From: Rhodospira sp.
Lineage (GTDB): Bacteria; Pseudomonadota; Alphaproteobacteria; Rhodospirillales; Rhodospirillaceae
Direction: 5' to 3'
Length of the DNA stretch: 27,752 nucleotides
Assembly (NCBI GenBank): GCA_028277295.1
Contig: JANQGN010000285.1
Location: 1 to 27,752, forward strand
Under the pieces are notes generated by a model that ran no database searches, was not told the origin of the DNA, and worked only from the letters and a program-made list of their open reading frames with translations. The position numbers and the translations under genes were made by a program. Within the stretch, counting starts at the first letter, position 1. The number at the start of each line of letters is the position of its first letter. Shown piece after piece: positions 7,323 to 14,602 of the stretch.

Positions 7323-9572
7323 ATGGTGTCCATGCATCATATTACGCGTCATACGGCCCCCTACCTTGTGCTGGACGGCACGCCGCTGCTCCAGGTCCTG
7401 CAGAAAATCGATTCCAACAAGTGCGGCGTCGTGTTCGTGACCGACGAACGCGGCGTTCTGTGCGGGTGCATGACCGACGGCGACTTCCGCCGCTTCGTCG
7501 TCGCCGGCGCCAGCCCCGATCTTGACGCGCCCGTCAACCGGGCGATGAACCGCACCTTCATGTCCGCGCGGTTGTCCGATGCCAGCGAGTACATCAATAG
7601 CCTGTTGTCCGATGGTGTCCGGTATTTGCCGTTGCTGGATGCCCAGGGGCGGGTGCAGGCCATCGCCAGCACGGTTCAGCCGCCGATTCGCATCGGCCCA
7701 TTCGAGGTTTCCGAGACCGCCCCGGCGGTGGTGGTGGCCGAGATCGGCAACAATCACAACGGCAGCCTGGACAGCGCGATCGAGTTGATCAACCTGGCGG
7801 CCGCGTCGGGGGCGAATTGCGTCAAATTCCAGTTGCGCGACCTGTCGACGCTGTACCGCGACGCCAGCAACGATCACGACGAGGACCTGGGCTCCCAGTA
7901 CGTTCTGGACCAGGTGTCGCGGTTTCAGTTGGCGCCGGACGACCTGGGCCGCGCCTTTGACCACGCGCGAAAGGTGGGGGTGCTGCCATTCTGCACGCCG
8001 TTCGACGAGCGCTCGGTTGAGGTCCTGGAGGGGCTTGGGGTGGAAGCCTACAAGATCGCCTCGGCCGACCTGGTGAATCACGACCTCATCCGTGCCGTGG
8101 CGACCCTGGGCAAGCCGGTGCTGCTGTCCACCGGGATGTCGCTGGAATCCGAGATCGTCGACGCGGTCGCCGTGCTCCAGCAGATGCCCAGCCCCTGGGT
8201 GTTGCTGCATTGCAATTCGGCCTATCCGCCGCCGTTCAAGGATATCAATCTGTCTTTCCTGACCAGGCTGCGCACCCTGGGGAACTGTCCCGTCGGTTAT
8301 TCGGGGCACGAGCGCGGCTATCATGTTCCCTTGGCGGCGATCGCCCTGGGCGCCCGGGTGATCGAGAAGCACTTCACCGACGACCGCGCCAAGGAGGGCA
8401 ATGATCATCGGGTCTCGCTGTTGCCGGACGAGTTCCAGGCCATGGTGGAGGCCATCCGCCAGCTTGAGGAGGCCCTGGGCGACGGGGTGCGGCGCATCAG
8501 CCAGGGCGAATTCATCAATCGCGAGGCCCTGGGCAAGAGCCTGGTGGCGGCGCGTGACATCGCCGCCGGCGACCTGATCGCCGCCGACGATGTCCTGGTC
8601 CGGTGTCCGGGCCGCGGTCTGCCGCCCTACCAGAAGAACCGGCTGATCGGGCGCCGCGCCAAGCGGGCGGTGCCGGCCATGGCCTTTTTCTATCCCTCGG
8701 ACCTGGAGGTCGAGCGGGTCGCCTGGACCCGGTACACCTTCCGGCGGCCCTGGGGGGTCCCTGTCCGCTATCATGATCACCGGCGGTTGGCCGGGATCTC
8801 CAATCCGGATCTGCTGGAGTTCCATCTGAGCTTCAAGGACATGGACCTGACGCTGTCGGACTACTTCGGCGGGCCGGTGCCGCTGGACTTGGTGGTTCAC
8901 GCGCCGGAGGTGTTCGCCAACGACTTCCTGCTTGACCTGGCCAGCACCGACGCGGCGGTTCGTCGTCGCTCCATCGACGAACTCCAGCGCGTGGTGGACG
9001 TGGCGCGGGCGCTGAAGCCCTGGTTCCAGCGCGCCGAGCGGCCGCCGATCATCGTTAACGTGGGTGGGTTCTCTCGGGATGGCTTCGTCGACCGGGCCGA
9101 GCGCGACCGCCGCTACGACCGCGTCGCCGAGGGCCTGGCGCGGGTGGACCGCGATGGCGTCGAGGTGTTGCCGCAGACCATGCCGCCCTTCCCGTGGCTG
9201 TTCGGTGGCCAGCTCTACCACAACCTGTTCCTCGACGCGGAGAGCAGCACCGCCTTCTGCCAGGCCACCGGGCTGCGCCTGTGCCTGGACACGTCTCACT
9301 CCAAGCTGGCCTGCACCTACTTCGGTTGGTCGTTCGAAGAGTTCGCGGCCACCGTGCTGCCGTTCACCCGGCATATGCACCTGGTGGACGCGCGCGGCAC
9401 CGATGGCGAGGGCTTGCAGATCGGCGCCGGCGAGATCGCCTTCGACCGGCTGGCGACGCTGGCCGACACCCTGGCGCCCGAGGTCTCGTTCATTCCGGAG
9501 ATCTGGCAGGGCCATAAGAACGACGGCGAAGGCTTCGCCATCGCGTTGGAAAGGTTGCAGCAATGGTTCTGA
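7323..9572 (+). CDS. CBS-NeuB-SAF-TIM-barrel fusion: predicted nonulosonate synthase with isomerase domain
   Basis: 749-aa multidomain protein. Residues about 5-120 form two CBS repeats, usually nucleotide sensors. Residues about 122-390 are a NeuB-type synthase (AEIGNNHNGSLD, NCVKFQLRD, LLSTGMS, YSGHERG, EKHFTDD). Residues about 400-462 form the SAF/antifreeze-like cap. Residues about 470-745 look like a xylose-isomerase/AP-endonuclease-2 TIM barrel with putative metal ligands in LCLDTSH, MHLVDARG and PEIWQGH. NeuB enzymes condense phosphoenolpyruvate with an amino-sugar to make sialic, legionaminic or pseudaminic acid. Ordinary NeuB is about 340-360 aa, so both ends are additions. GAGG at 7309-7312 supports ATG 7323, while AGGA at 7320-7323 supports ATG 7332. 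Confidence 0.85.
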   Translation: MVSMHHITRHTAPYLVLDGTPLLQVLQKIDSNKCGVVFVTDERGVLCGCMTDGDFRRFVVAGASPDLDAPVNRAMNRTFMSARLSDASEYINSLLSDGVRYLPLLDAQGRVQAIASTVQPPIRIGPFEVSETAPAVVVAEIGNNHNGSLDSAIELINLAAASGANCVKFQLRDLSTLYRDASNDHDEDLGSQYVLDQVSRFQLAPDDLGRAFDHARKVGVLPFCTPFDERSVEVLEGLGVEAYKIASADLVNHDLIRAVATLGKPVLLSTGMSLESEIVDAVAVLQQMPSPWVLLHCNSAYPPPFKDINLSFLTRLRTLGNCPVGYSGHERGYHVPLAAIALGARVIEKHFTDDRAKEGNDHRVSLLPDEFQAMVEAIRQLEEALGDGVRRISQGEFINREALGKSLVAARDIAAGDLIAADDVLVRCPGRGLPPYQKNRLIGRRAKRAVPAMAFFYPSDLEVERVAWTRYTFRRPWGVPVRYHDHRRLAGISNPDLLEFHLSFKDMDLTLSDYFGGPVPLDLVVHAPEVFANDFLLDLASTDAAVRRRSIDELQRVVDVARALKPWFQRAERPPIIVNVGGFSRDGFVDRAERDRRYDRVAEGLARVDRDGVEVLPQTMPPFPWLFGGQLYHNLFLDAESSTAFCQATGLRLCLDTSHSKLACTYFGWSFEEFAATVLPFTRHMHLVDARGTDGEGLQIGAGEIAFDRLATLADTLAPEVSFIPEIWQGHKNDGEGFAIALERLQQWF

Positions 9573-9606
9573 CCCAACACCATGGTTGGGGCGCGGGGGT
9601 GGCCCG

Positions 9607-10356
9607 ATGACCGCCGCCGCGTTTGTCTCGGTGCGGGCCTCGTCCTCGCGCCTGCCGGGCAAGTGCCTGTTTCCCATCGTCGACGGTGTGACGGCCTTGC
9701 AGATCGTGATCCGCCGCGCGGCCCTCACGGGGGTGCCGGTGATCGTCGCCACCAGCCGTGACGCCTCGGATGATCCCGTCGAGGATCTGGCGCGGCGCGA
9801 GGGCGCGGGGGTGTTTCGCGGTGCCCTGGCCAATAAGTTGCACCGTTGGCGGGATTGCGCCAATGCCTTCGCCGTCGACCGCGTGCTGATGGTCGATGGC
9901 GATGACCTGGCTTTTGACTACGCGATCGGCCGGCGGGTGCTGGACGCCATGGTGGAGGCCGACGCCGACGCCTGGCGGGCGCCGGATGATATCGTGTGCG
10001 GCCTGTTCACCGCCGCCTACACGCGCGACGCCCTGGAGCGCCTGGCCGCCCAGGCGCCCGATCCCCTGCAGGACACGGACGTGATCGATGTGTTCATGGC
10101 CCGCGCCGGGCTGCGCGTCGCCCGGCCCGACCTGCGCCCCGGTGAACGGGGGGCCACCGTCCGGCTGACCTTGGACTATCCTGAGGACGCGGCGTTCTTT
10201 CGCGCCCTCTACGCGGCGGTGCCGCTTGACGCGCCGGGTCCGGCCATCGTGCGGGCCGCGCTTGATCGGGAGCTGTGGCGGATCAACTGGAGCCGGCAGC
10301 AGGACTATCTGGACAACCAGGCGGCCTTCAACCGCGCCGTCGAGACCTCACGGTGA
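9607..10356 (+). CDS. Cytidylyltransferase-family protein (CMP-nonulosonate synthase/SpsF-like)
   Basis: 249-aa GT-A-fold nucleotidyltransferase. The N-terminal SVRASSSRLPGK (about residues 6-17) matches the nucleotide-binding signature of NeuA/KdsB/SpsF enzymes, and MVDGDD (about residues 97-102) is the metal-binding acidic motif. Such enzymes activate a sugar acid with CTP. It starts 34 bp after the NeuB fusion and is followed directly by the aminotransferase, so CMP activation of the fusion's product is the natural reading. It is closer to the SpsF type than to classic NeuA, so the exact substrate is open. ATG 9607 is chosen because the family signature begins right after it; the purine-rich stretch upstream is a plausible but imperfect ribosome site. 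Confidence 0.78.
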   Translation: MTAAAFVSVRASSSRLPGKCLFPIVDGVTALQIVIRRAALTGVPVIVATSRDASDDPVEDLARREGAGVFRGALANKLHRWRDCANAFAVDRVLMVDGDDLAFDYAIGRRVLDAMVEADADAWRAPDDIVCGLFTAAYTRDALERLAAQAPDPLQDTDVIDVFMARAGLRVARPDLRPGERGATVRLTLDYPEDAAFFRALYAAVPLDAPGPAIVRAALDRELWRINWSRQQDYLDNQAAFNRAVETSR

Positions 10357-10361
10357 CCTCC

Positions 10362-11555
10362 ATGCTAACGATCGACCCCGCCGGCCCCGGCTGGCGCTTC
10401 ACCGGCAACGAACTGCGCTATCTGACCGAGGTCCTGGACAACGGTTTCTCCGCCGGCGCCGACGGCAGCATGGTCGAGCGGGTGGAGGCGCTGTTCGCCG
10501 AGACCATGGGCCTGTCCTACGCCATCGGCTTCAACTCGGGGACCAGCACCCTGCACGCGGCCATGGTGGCCCTGGGCGTCGGGCCCGGGGACGAGGTGAT
10601 CGTGCCGGCCCTGTCGCCCGGCATGTGCGGCTTCACGCCGCTCCATGCCGGTGGGCGGGCCGTGGTGGTCGATGTGGACCGCGACACCTTCCTGATGGAT
10701 CCGGCGGACGTGGAGCACCGCATCACCGACCGGACCCGGGTGATCATGCCCGTGCACCTGTATGGACAGGTGTGCGACATGGACGCCCTGATGGCGATCG
10801 CCGCGCGTCACGGTCTGAAAGTGCTGGAGGATTGCGCCCAGTGCTATCTGGGCACCGATCCCAAGGGACGCATTGGCGGCACCATCGGCGATGCCGGGTC
10901 GTGGTCCTTCGAGAACTCCAAGCATCTGTCCTGCGGCGAGGGCGGGATCATCGGCTGCGACGACGCGGCGCTGGCCGAGTCGATTCGCAAGGTCGGCGGT
11001 CTTGGGTTCCGTAACCTGACGGCGGCCTCTGGCAAGGTGCGGGTGGACCGGGACAAGCTGCAGGACCCGGCCTGGGCGCGGCACGATCGCATTGGCTACA
11101 ACTACCGCCTGGGCGGGTTGCCGGCGGCGGTGGCGCTGGCGCAGATCGAGCGCATGCGCGCGTTCATTGATCTGCGCATCGCCATGGGCGAGTCGTTCCG
11201 GCGCGCGCTGGCGGGCTCGGCGCTGTTGCGCCCGCAGGCGACGCCCGAGGGGGCCGTCAACAGCCACTACACCTTCGCCGCCCGGTTCGATGGCCTGGAC
11301 CACGGCATCGCCTGGCAGGACTTTCGCAAGACCTTCATGTCCCAGGGGGGCGACGGCATCTACGCCGCCTGGATGCCGATCCACAAGGAGCCGGCCTTCC
11401 GCGACACCGCCCTGGCCGGGGCGCGGTGCCCGGTGACGGAATGGCTGCAAACCCGCCTGATGCAGTTCACGACCAATCAGCGTGATGCCGCCGAGCGCGA
11501 TGCCCAGGTGGACGCCCTGATCGCCACCCTGCGGCACTTCGGCGACACCGTGTGA
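10362..11555 (+). CDS. DegT/DnrJ/EryC1-type PLP-dependent sugar aminotransferase
   Basis: 397-aa fold-type I aminotransferase. Landmarks in order are FNSGTSTLHAAMVALG with GPGDEVIVPA, PVHLYGQVCDMD, LEDCAQCYLG, and SWSFENSKHLSCGEGG, in which the lysine near residue 187 should bind PLP. The family transfers an amino group to a keto-sugar nucleotide, as PseC/FlmB do for pseudaminic acid. It is the last gene of the NeuB-containing group. A GTG at 10353 overlaps the previous stop as GTGA and would add three residues. The following 434 bp contain no gene but hold a MITE-like element. Confidence 0.83.
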   Translation: MLTIDPAGPGWRFTGNELRYLTEVLDNGFSAGADGSMVERVEALFAETMGLSYAIGFNSGTSTLHAAMVALGVGPGDEVIVPALSPGMCGFTPLHAGGRAVVVDVDRDTFLMDPADVEHRITDRTRVIMPVHLYGQVCDMDALMAIAARHGLKVLEDCAQCYLGTDPKGRIGGTIGDAGSWSFENSKHLSCGEGGIIGCDDAALAESIRKVGGLGFRNLTAASGKVRVDRDKLQDPAWARHDRIGYNYRLGGLPAAVALAQIERMRAFIDLRIAMGESFRRALAGSALLRPQATPEGAVNSHYTFAARFDGLDHGIAWQDFRKTFMSQGGDGIYAAWMPIHKEPAFRDTALAGARCPVTEWLQTRLMQFTTNQRDAAERDAQVDALIATLRHFGDTV

Positions 11556-11612
11556 GTCCGCCCGTCGTTGAGTGTGACCATCGAGTTTCCGTGTCGGCTC
11601 GGGTTGGGGCGG

Positions 11613-11624
11613 GGCCAGCCATTC
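11613..11624. repeat. Left 12-bp direct repeat (target-site duplication of the MITE-like element)
   Basis: GGCCAGCCATTC occurs here and again, identically, at 11871-11882, abutting both ends of the 246-bp element between them. A perfect 12-bp flanking duplication is the expected footprint of transposition. Confidence 0.7.
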
Positions 11625-11870
11625 AGGGCAACGGGGTCAGGTTAACAAGGGCGAGGGTCACGGGACTCCGATGGAGATCCTTCGCACCTTTCAGGCGCTC
11701 AGGATGAGGTTAATATGTTTAAGATAACCTCATCCCGAGCGAGCCCCCGCGTCCATCCGTCAGATGGACGCGGTTCAACACTCTACGGCGACGCGGAGCG
11801 TCGCCTGGGCGAGCCGAGGGACCTCCATCGTCTCGCGCTGCCCTGTCCGTTAACCTGGGCTCGTCGCCCT
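11625..11870 (+). mobile_element. MITE-like element, copy 1 (246 bp, no coding capacity)
   Basis: The element begins AGGGCAACGGGG and ends CTCGTCGCCCT. Its outer 22 bp (11625-11646 and 11849-11870) are imperfect inverted repeats with about four mismatches, each ending internally in CAGGTTAAC or its complement. Inside are three hairpins: 17-nt arms at 11696-11712/11725-11741 with one mismatch, a perfect 9-bp stem at 11749-11771 and a perfect 8-bp stem at 11787-11805. It has no transposase and no ORF of note. A second copy, about 90% identical by eye, lies inverted at 22180-22423. Size, terminal repeats and flanking duplication fit a non-autonomous miniature transposable element. Confidence 0.75.
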
Positions 11871-11882
11871 GGCCAGCCATTC
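11871..11882. repeat. Right 12-bp direct repeat (target-site duplication)
   Basis: Identical to 11613-11624 (GGCCAGCCATTC) and directly adjacent to the right end of the MITE-like element. Confidence 0.7.
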
Positions 11883-11890
11883 GGCTTGGT

Positions 11891-11918
11891 TTCCGGCCGG
11901 CCCGATCCATGATACAAT
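11891..11918 (+). promoter_or_regulatory. Weak sigma-70-like promoter candidate
   Basis: TACAAT at 11913-11918 resembles a -10 box, 16 bp after a poor -35 (TTCCGG, 11891-11896). It would give a leader of about 65 nt for the gene at 11990. It sits just outside the MITE-like element. Only the -10 is convincing. Confidence 0.25.
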
Positions 11919-11989
11919 CCTGGATCATTATTCCCTGCGGCCGCCGGTTCCAGGCGTGCTGAGGTAGAAGACCTTGCGAGGGACGAACC

Positions 11990-13063
11990 ATGGTGAACGC
12001 GCTGACCAGCGGCGGGTCGAGCAGCCTGCTGTCGACATCCGACACAAACCTGAACACCGTGCGGATCGCCGAGCGCATGTACACAGACATGCGCAAGAAG
12101 ACCGACGCCATCAACGCCGACTACGACAGAGAAATTCAGTCTCTCCAAAGCCGGCGGGGAACCTTGTCCGGCCGCCTGCGGGATCTGGAGGCGGTGGAAA
12201 AGGCGGTGGACAACGGCAAGCAACAGATCTCGGATGTGCAGTTCATCCTGTTGGAGATGCGGTCGTTCATCAACAGGGCGGAAGCCAATCCAGATAGCAA
12301 AGATTACTATGTGGAGCAGTTTAATCAGAAGCTCAAGGACATCAACGAGATCGCCGATCGTTATACCAGTAAATATAATCTGTTGGGCCGTGTTGACCCG
12401 GAGACGCTTGAACCCGAGGCGAAAAGCGTGCAGGTCACGGACTTCGCCGTCGAGCACACGTTCCAGGGGCTTTTCTTGGGCACCAGCTTCAACCTCATCG
12501 GTACCGGGGCGTCGGAAGGGACCAGCTACCAGAACGAGCCGACGGCCAACATCATGCAGGCCGTCGACGAACCGGGTGGCGAGGAACTGGAGGGGACGAT
12601 CTCCCACGACGGGGACCGCATCCAGAACATCGTTCTGTCTGGCGACGATGAAATCCAGTTTGACTTGGATGGCACGACCACCTTCACGGGGACGGTTCAG
12701 AAGGGCGGCCTGGGGTTGATGCCGGCCTGGTACTACGACGACTTCACCGACTTCGACGCCATGCGCCAGGCGGTCCGCGACGCCGATAGCCATTTGCGTG
12801 ATGTTTCGTACCAGCTGACGCAAATCGACATCGATGTGAGGCCCTTGGTGGCGCGCGTTCAGCGGGACATCGACAAGCTGGATTCCGAGTTGTCCGATCT
12901 CGTTGGTCAGAAGACCGAGAAAGTGACGGAGATCGAGGAAGAGACCCGGCGCCAGTTCGAGGCCGTCGAGCAGAGCTTGGCGCAGTCGGCCGGCGACATC
13001 ACCCGCTACAAGACCATCATGCAAAGCATCTACAAGGGCCCGTTTACCGATATCCAGATCTGA
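11990..13063 (+). CDS. Coiled-coil protein with flagellin/hook-associated-like architecture, unknown function
   Basis: 357-aa protein without a signal peptide or membrane segment and not assignable to a named family here. Residues about 25-135 are helical and coiled-coil-prone, ending in a stretch (INEIADRYTSKYNLLG) that recalls the flagellin pattern before its variable core. Residues about 145-245 are beta-rich and acidic, and residues about 255-350 are helical again. This helix/variable/helix layout is that of flagellin and hook-associated proteins, but the conserved flagellin termini are absent. GAGGGA lies 6 nt before the ATG. The gene lies next to flbT-flaF-flagellin on the same strand, with AT-richer codons than the upstream sugar genes in places. 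A role in the filament or its export is inference only. Confidence 0.75.
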   Translation: MVNALTSGGSSSLLSTSDTNLNTVRIAERMYTDMRKKTDAINADYDREIQSLQSRRGTLSGRLRDLEAVEKAVDNGKQQISDVQFILLEMRSFINRAEANPDSKDYYVEQFNQKLKDINEIADRYTSKYNLLGRVDPETLEPEAKSVQVTDFAVEHTFQGLFLGTSFNLIGTGASEGTSYQNEPTANIMQAVDEPGGEELEGTISHDGDRIQNIVLSGDDEIQFDLDGTTTFTGTVQKGGLGLMPAWYYDDFTDFDAMRQAVRDADSHLRDVSYQLTQIDIDVRPLVARVQRDIDKLDSELSDLVGQKTEKVTEIEEETRRQFEAVEQSLAQSAGDITRYKTIMQSIYKGPFTDIQI

Positions 13064-13100
13064 CTGTGGCGGGCGGGCGGTCGATCGTCACGGGAGTCGC

Positions 13101-13127
13101 CGCCGGCCTCGCGACCAGGGGCCGGCG
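13101..13127 (+). other. Perfect 8-bp GC hairpin after the coiled-coil gene
   Basis: CGCCGGCC (13101-13108) and GGCCGGCG (13120-13127) pair across an 11-nt loop, 38 bp beyond the stop at 13063. There is no T-run, so it is a weak transcription terminator candidate or simply a stable 3' structure. The rest of 13064-13215 shows no gene. Confidence 0.35.
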
Positions 13128-13215
13128 TGCGGTGCCGTGCGGGGGACGGGCGCTGGCGAATGGGGCCGACGGGGTCTCGTCAGGGCGAATCTAGAAAAAA
13201 TTGAGGAAACCCATC

Positions 13216-13524
13216 ATGAGCGCCCCTGGCGCGCGACGGCTCTCCCTTGGAGCATCGGCGCAAGCGCCCCGGATGGATCGTCCATCCGTGTTTGGCGCCC
13301 CGCGGCCAAACCGAATCGGCGGGACAGGCTTGGTCATCTTGACGTATCGTGATCTGCCGACGGGCGCGGGATACCCCGTGGGACCGGCGCGCGGGCCATT
13401 GATGGGCATGCGCGGTGGGCCGCGCGGGGGGGCTCCAGATGCGGCGGCGCGGGTCCGGGCCGGAGCGCGTACCGGCCGGCCACGGCGCGGAGGCGACCCC
13501 CGTCGGTTCGGTAAGACAATGTAA
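13216..13524 (+). CDS. Possible small Arg/Gly-rich protein upstream of flbT
   Basis: A 102-codon ORF preceded by an A-rich stretch and GAGGA at 13203-13207, 8 nt before its ATG: a better ribosome site than that of flbT. The product is basic, rich in Arg, Gly, Pro and Ala and probably disordered; no domain is recognised. It ends 16 bp before flbT. Against it, composition is what random GC-rich DNA gives, and a palindrome (GGATGGA TCG TCCATCC, 13271-13287) lies inside it. It may be a real leader or small protein, or part of a structured flbT leader. Confidence 0.3.
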   Translation: MSAPGARRLSLGASAQAPRMDRPSVFGAPRPNRIGGTGLVILTYRDLPTGAGYPVGPARGPLMGMRGGPRGGAPDAAARVRAGARTGRPRRGGDPRRFGKTM

Positions 13525-13540
13525 ACCTTGGTGCGTCACC

Positions 13541-14032
13541 ATGCCATTGAAGCTCACCCTGAAACCAAACGAGAAGATCATCGTCGGGACGGCCGTCATC
13601 TCTAATGGGCATGGCAAGGCCGAGTTGGTGATCCATAATCGCGTTCCCGTCGTGCGCGAGAAGGATATTCTCCGAAAGGATGAGGCGGACACGCCAGCCA
13701 AGCAGATATATTATATGATCCTGAGCATGTATCTCGATCCGTCTAACCAGCCGACGTTCCATGATTTTTACTTCCCATTGCTTAAGCATATTCTTGACAT
13801 GTCTGTCGATGAGCGTGGCGTTGATCTCTCGGTCGAGATGTCCAGAAGGATTATTGAGGGCGATCACTACAAGGCGTTAAAGATCTGCAAGAAGCTCATC
13901 GAGTATGAATCGGAGATCTCAAGGAATGATCAAGGAACAGGTCAAGGCGTATCAGTCGGCGCAGCGCCAGAGCATGACGCCCCGGGAGGTCGAGGCGATG
14001 GCGTTCAGCAAGGCCGCTCAGATGCTGGGTGA
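13541..14032 (+). CDS. flbT: Flagellin synthesis regulator FlbT
   Basis: 163-aa protein matching alphaproteobacterial FlbT, which in Caulobacter represses translation of flagellin mRNA when the hook is unfinished. Visible family stretches are MPLKLTLKPNEK at the start, VREKDIL, TPAKQIYY and YYKAL-like HYKALKICKKLIEYE near residue 120. Codons are less GC-biased than in the upstream sugar genes. The usual length is about 140 aa; here the last 30 or so residues (Gly/Asp/Gln-rich) are read out of frame through the start of flaF, giving a 107-bp overlap. The start is set by homology; the upstream ribosome site is poor. Confidence 0.9.
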   Translation: MPLKLTLKPNEKIIVGTAVISNGHGKAELVIHNRVPVVREKDILRKDEADTPAKQIYYMILSMYLDPSNQPTFHDFYFPLLKHILDMSVDERGVDLSVEMSRRIIEGDHYKALKICKKLIEYESEISRNDQGTGQGVSVGAAPEHDAPGGRGDGVQQGRSDAG

Positions 14033-14297
14033 GGCCCAGAAAAACGCCTCGGACCGCAGCCGTTTTACCCAGGCCTTGCGGTTCAATCACTTGCTTTGGA
14101 CGATCATGCAGGCGGATATTACCGACCCGGCCAACAAGCTGCCGAACGAGATCAAGGCCAACATCATGAGCCTCAGCATCTTTGTCGACAGGCAGACGAC
14201 AAAGGCGCTCAGGGCCTTGAATCCGGACGATCTGGAAATTCTGATTTCCATTAACCAGAACCTGGCCATGGGGCTGCGGGAAACGCCGCCGGCCTGA
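13926..14297 (+). CDS. flaF: Flagellar biosynthesis regulator FlaF
   Basis: 123-aa FlaF-family protein, the positive counterpart of FlbT in alphaproteobacteria, required for flagellin production or secretion. Family features include AYQSAQRQSMTPREVEA near the N-terminus, a central FTQALRFNHLLWTIM and C-terminal LSIFVDRQT. ATG 13926 is chosen because GGAGA lies about 9 nt upstream (13912-13916) and homology begins with MIKEQVKAYQ; an upstream start at 13905 adds seven residues. It overlaps flbT extensively and precedes flagellin after a 305-bp gap, consistent with a flagellin control module. Confidence 0.9.
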   Translation: MIKEQVKAYQSAQRQSMTPREVEAMAFSKAAQMLGEAQKNASDRSRFTQALRFNHLLWTIMQADITDPANKLPNEIKANIMSLSIFVDRQTTKALRALNPDDLEILISINQNLAMGLRETPPA

Positions 14298-14476
14298 GTC
14301 GAGTCTGCCGGCGCCATGCCCGAGTCTGATCGCCATATGGGATGTGGAGCCCGATGCCCTCGCGCTTGGCGTGCGGGATCGACCCGCCAGGAGCGATCAT
14401 GGGCAAGGTGCTTGGAGAGTCTCCGGACGTTAAAGCGGATCCCAACGGTCCATGCGCGACCAGAGATGTCTGTGTC

Positions 14477-14505
14477 TTGCGCGTCAACGGGGGGGGGTGT
14501 AAAGT
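14477..14505 (+). promoter_or_regulatory. Possible promoter with a nine-G spacer tract upstream of flagellin
   Basis: TTGCGC (14477-14482) and TAAAGT (14500-14505) are separated by exactly 17 bp, and the spacer contains nine consecutive G (14489-14497). Matches to sigma-70 consensus are only 3/6 and 4/6. The start point would lie about 90 nt before the flagellin ATG. If real, slippage in the G tract would change box spacing. The rest of 14298-14602 holds no convincing gene. Confidence 0.3.
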
Positions 14506-14587
14506 ACCAAGCGTGTGGGTGTTGAGGGCCGTACATGCCTGGCCACCCTATGTCCCGCCTAGAACTGGGCGCAAGGAATGCCCCTAG

Positions 14588-14595
14588 AAAAGGAG
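14588..14595 (+). promoter_or_regulatory. Strong ribosome binding site of flagellin
   Basis: AAAAGGAG lies 7 nt before the flagellin ATG at 14603. It is among the best Shine-Dalgarno matches in the window, fitting a highly expressed gene. Confidence 0.8.
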
Positions 14596-14602
14596 TGACC
14601 CC

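Noticed and set aside
6564..9863. A 1099-codon open frame on the minus strand
   Set aside because: It lies antisense to the Nudix, NeuB-fusion and cytidylyltransferase genes, has Arg/Pro/His-rich low-complexity composition and no domains; typical of GC-rich antisense frames.
14316..14525. 69-codon ORF between flaF and flagellin
   Set aside because: Cys/Arg/Trp-rich random-looking product without a ribosome site, spanning the G9 tract and promoter candidate.
14568..14581. GG-N10-GC spacing resembling a sigma-54 promoter before flagellin
   Set aside because: Transcription would start near 14593, inside the ribosome site, and the rest of the consensus does not match.
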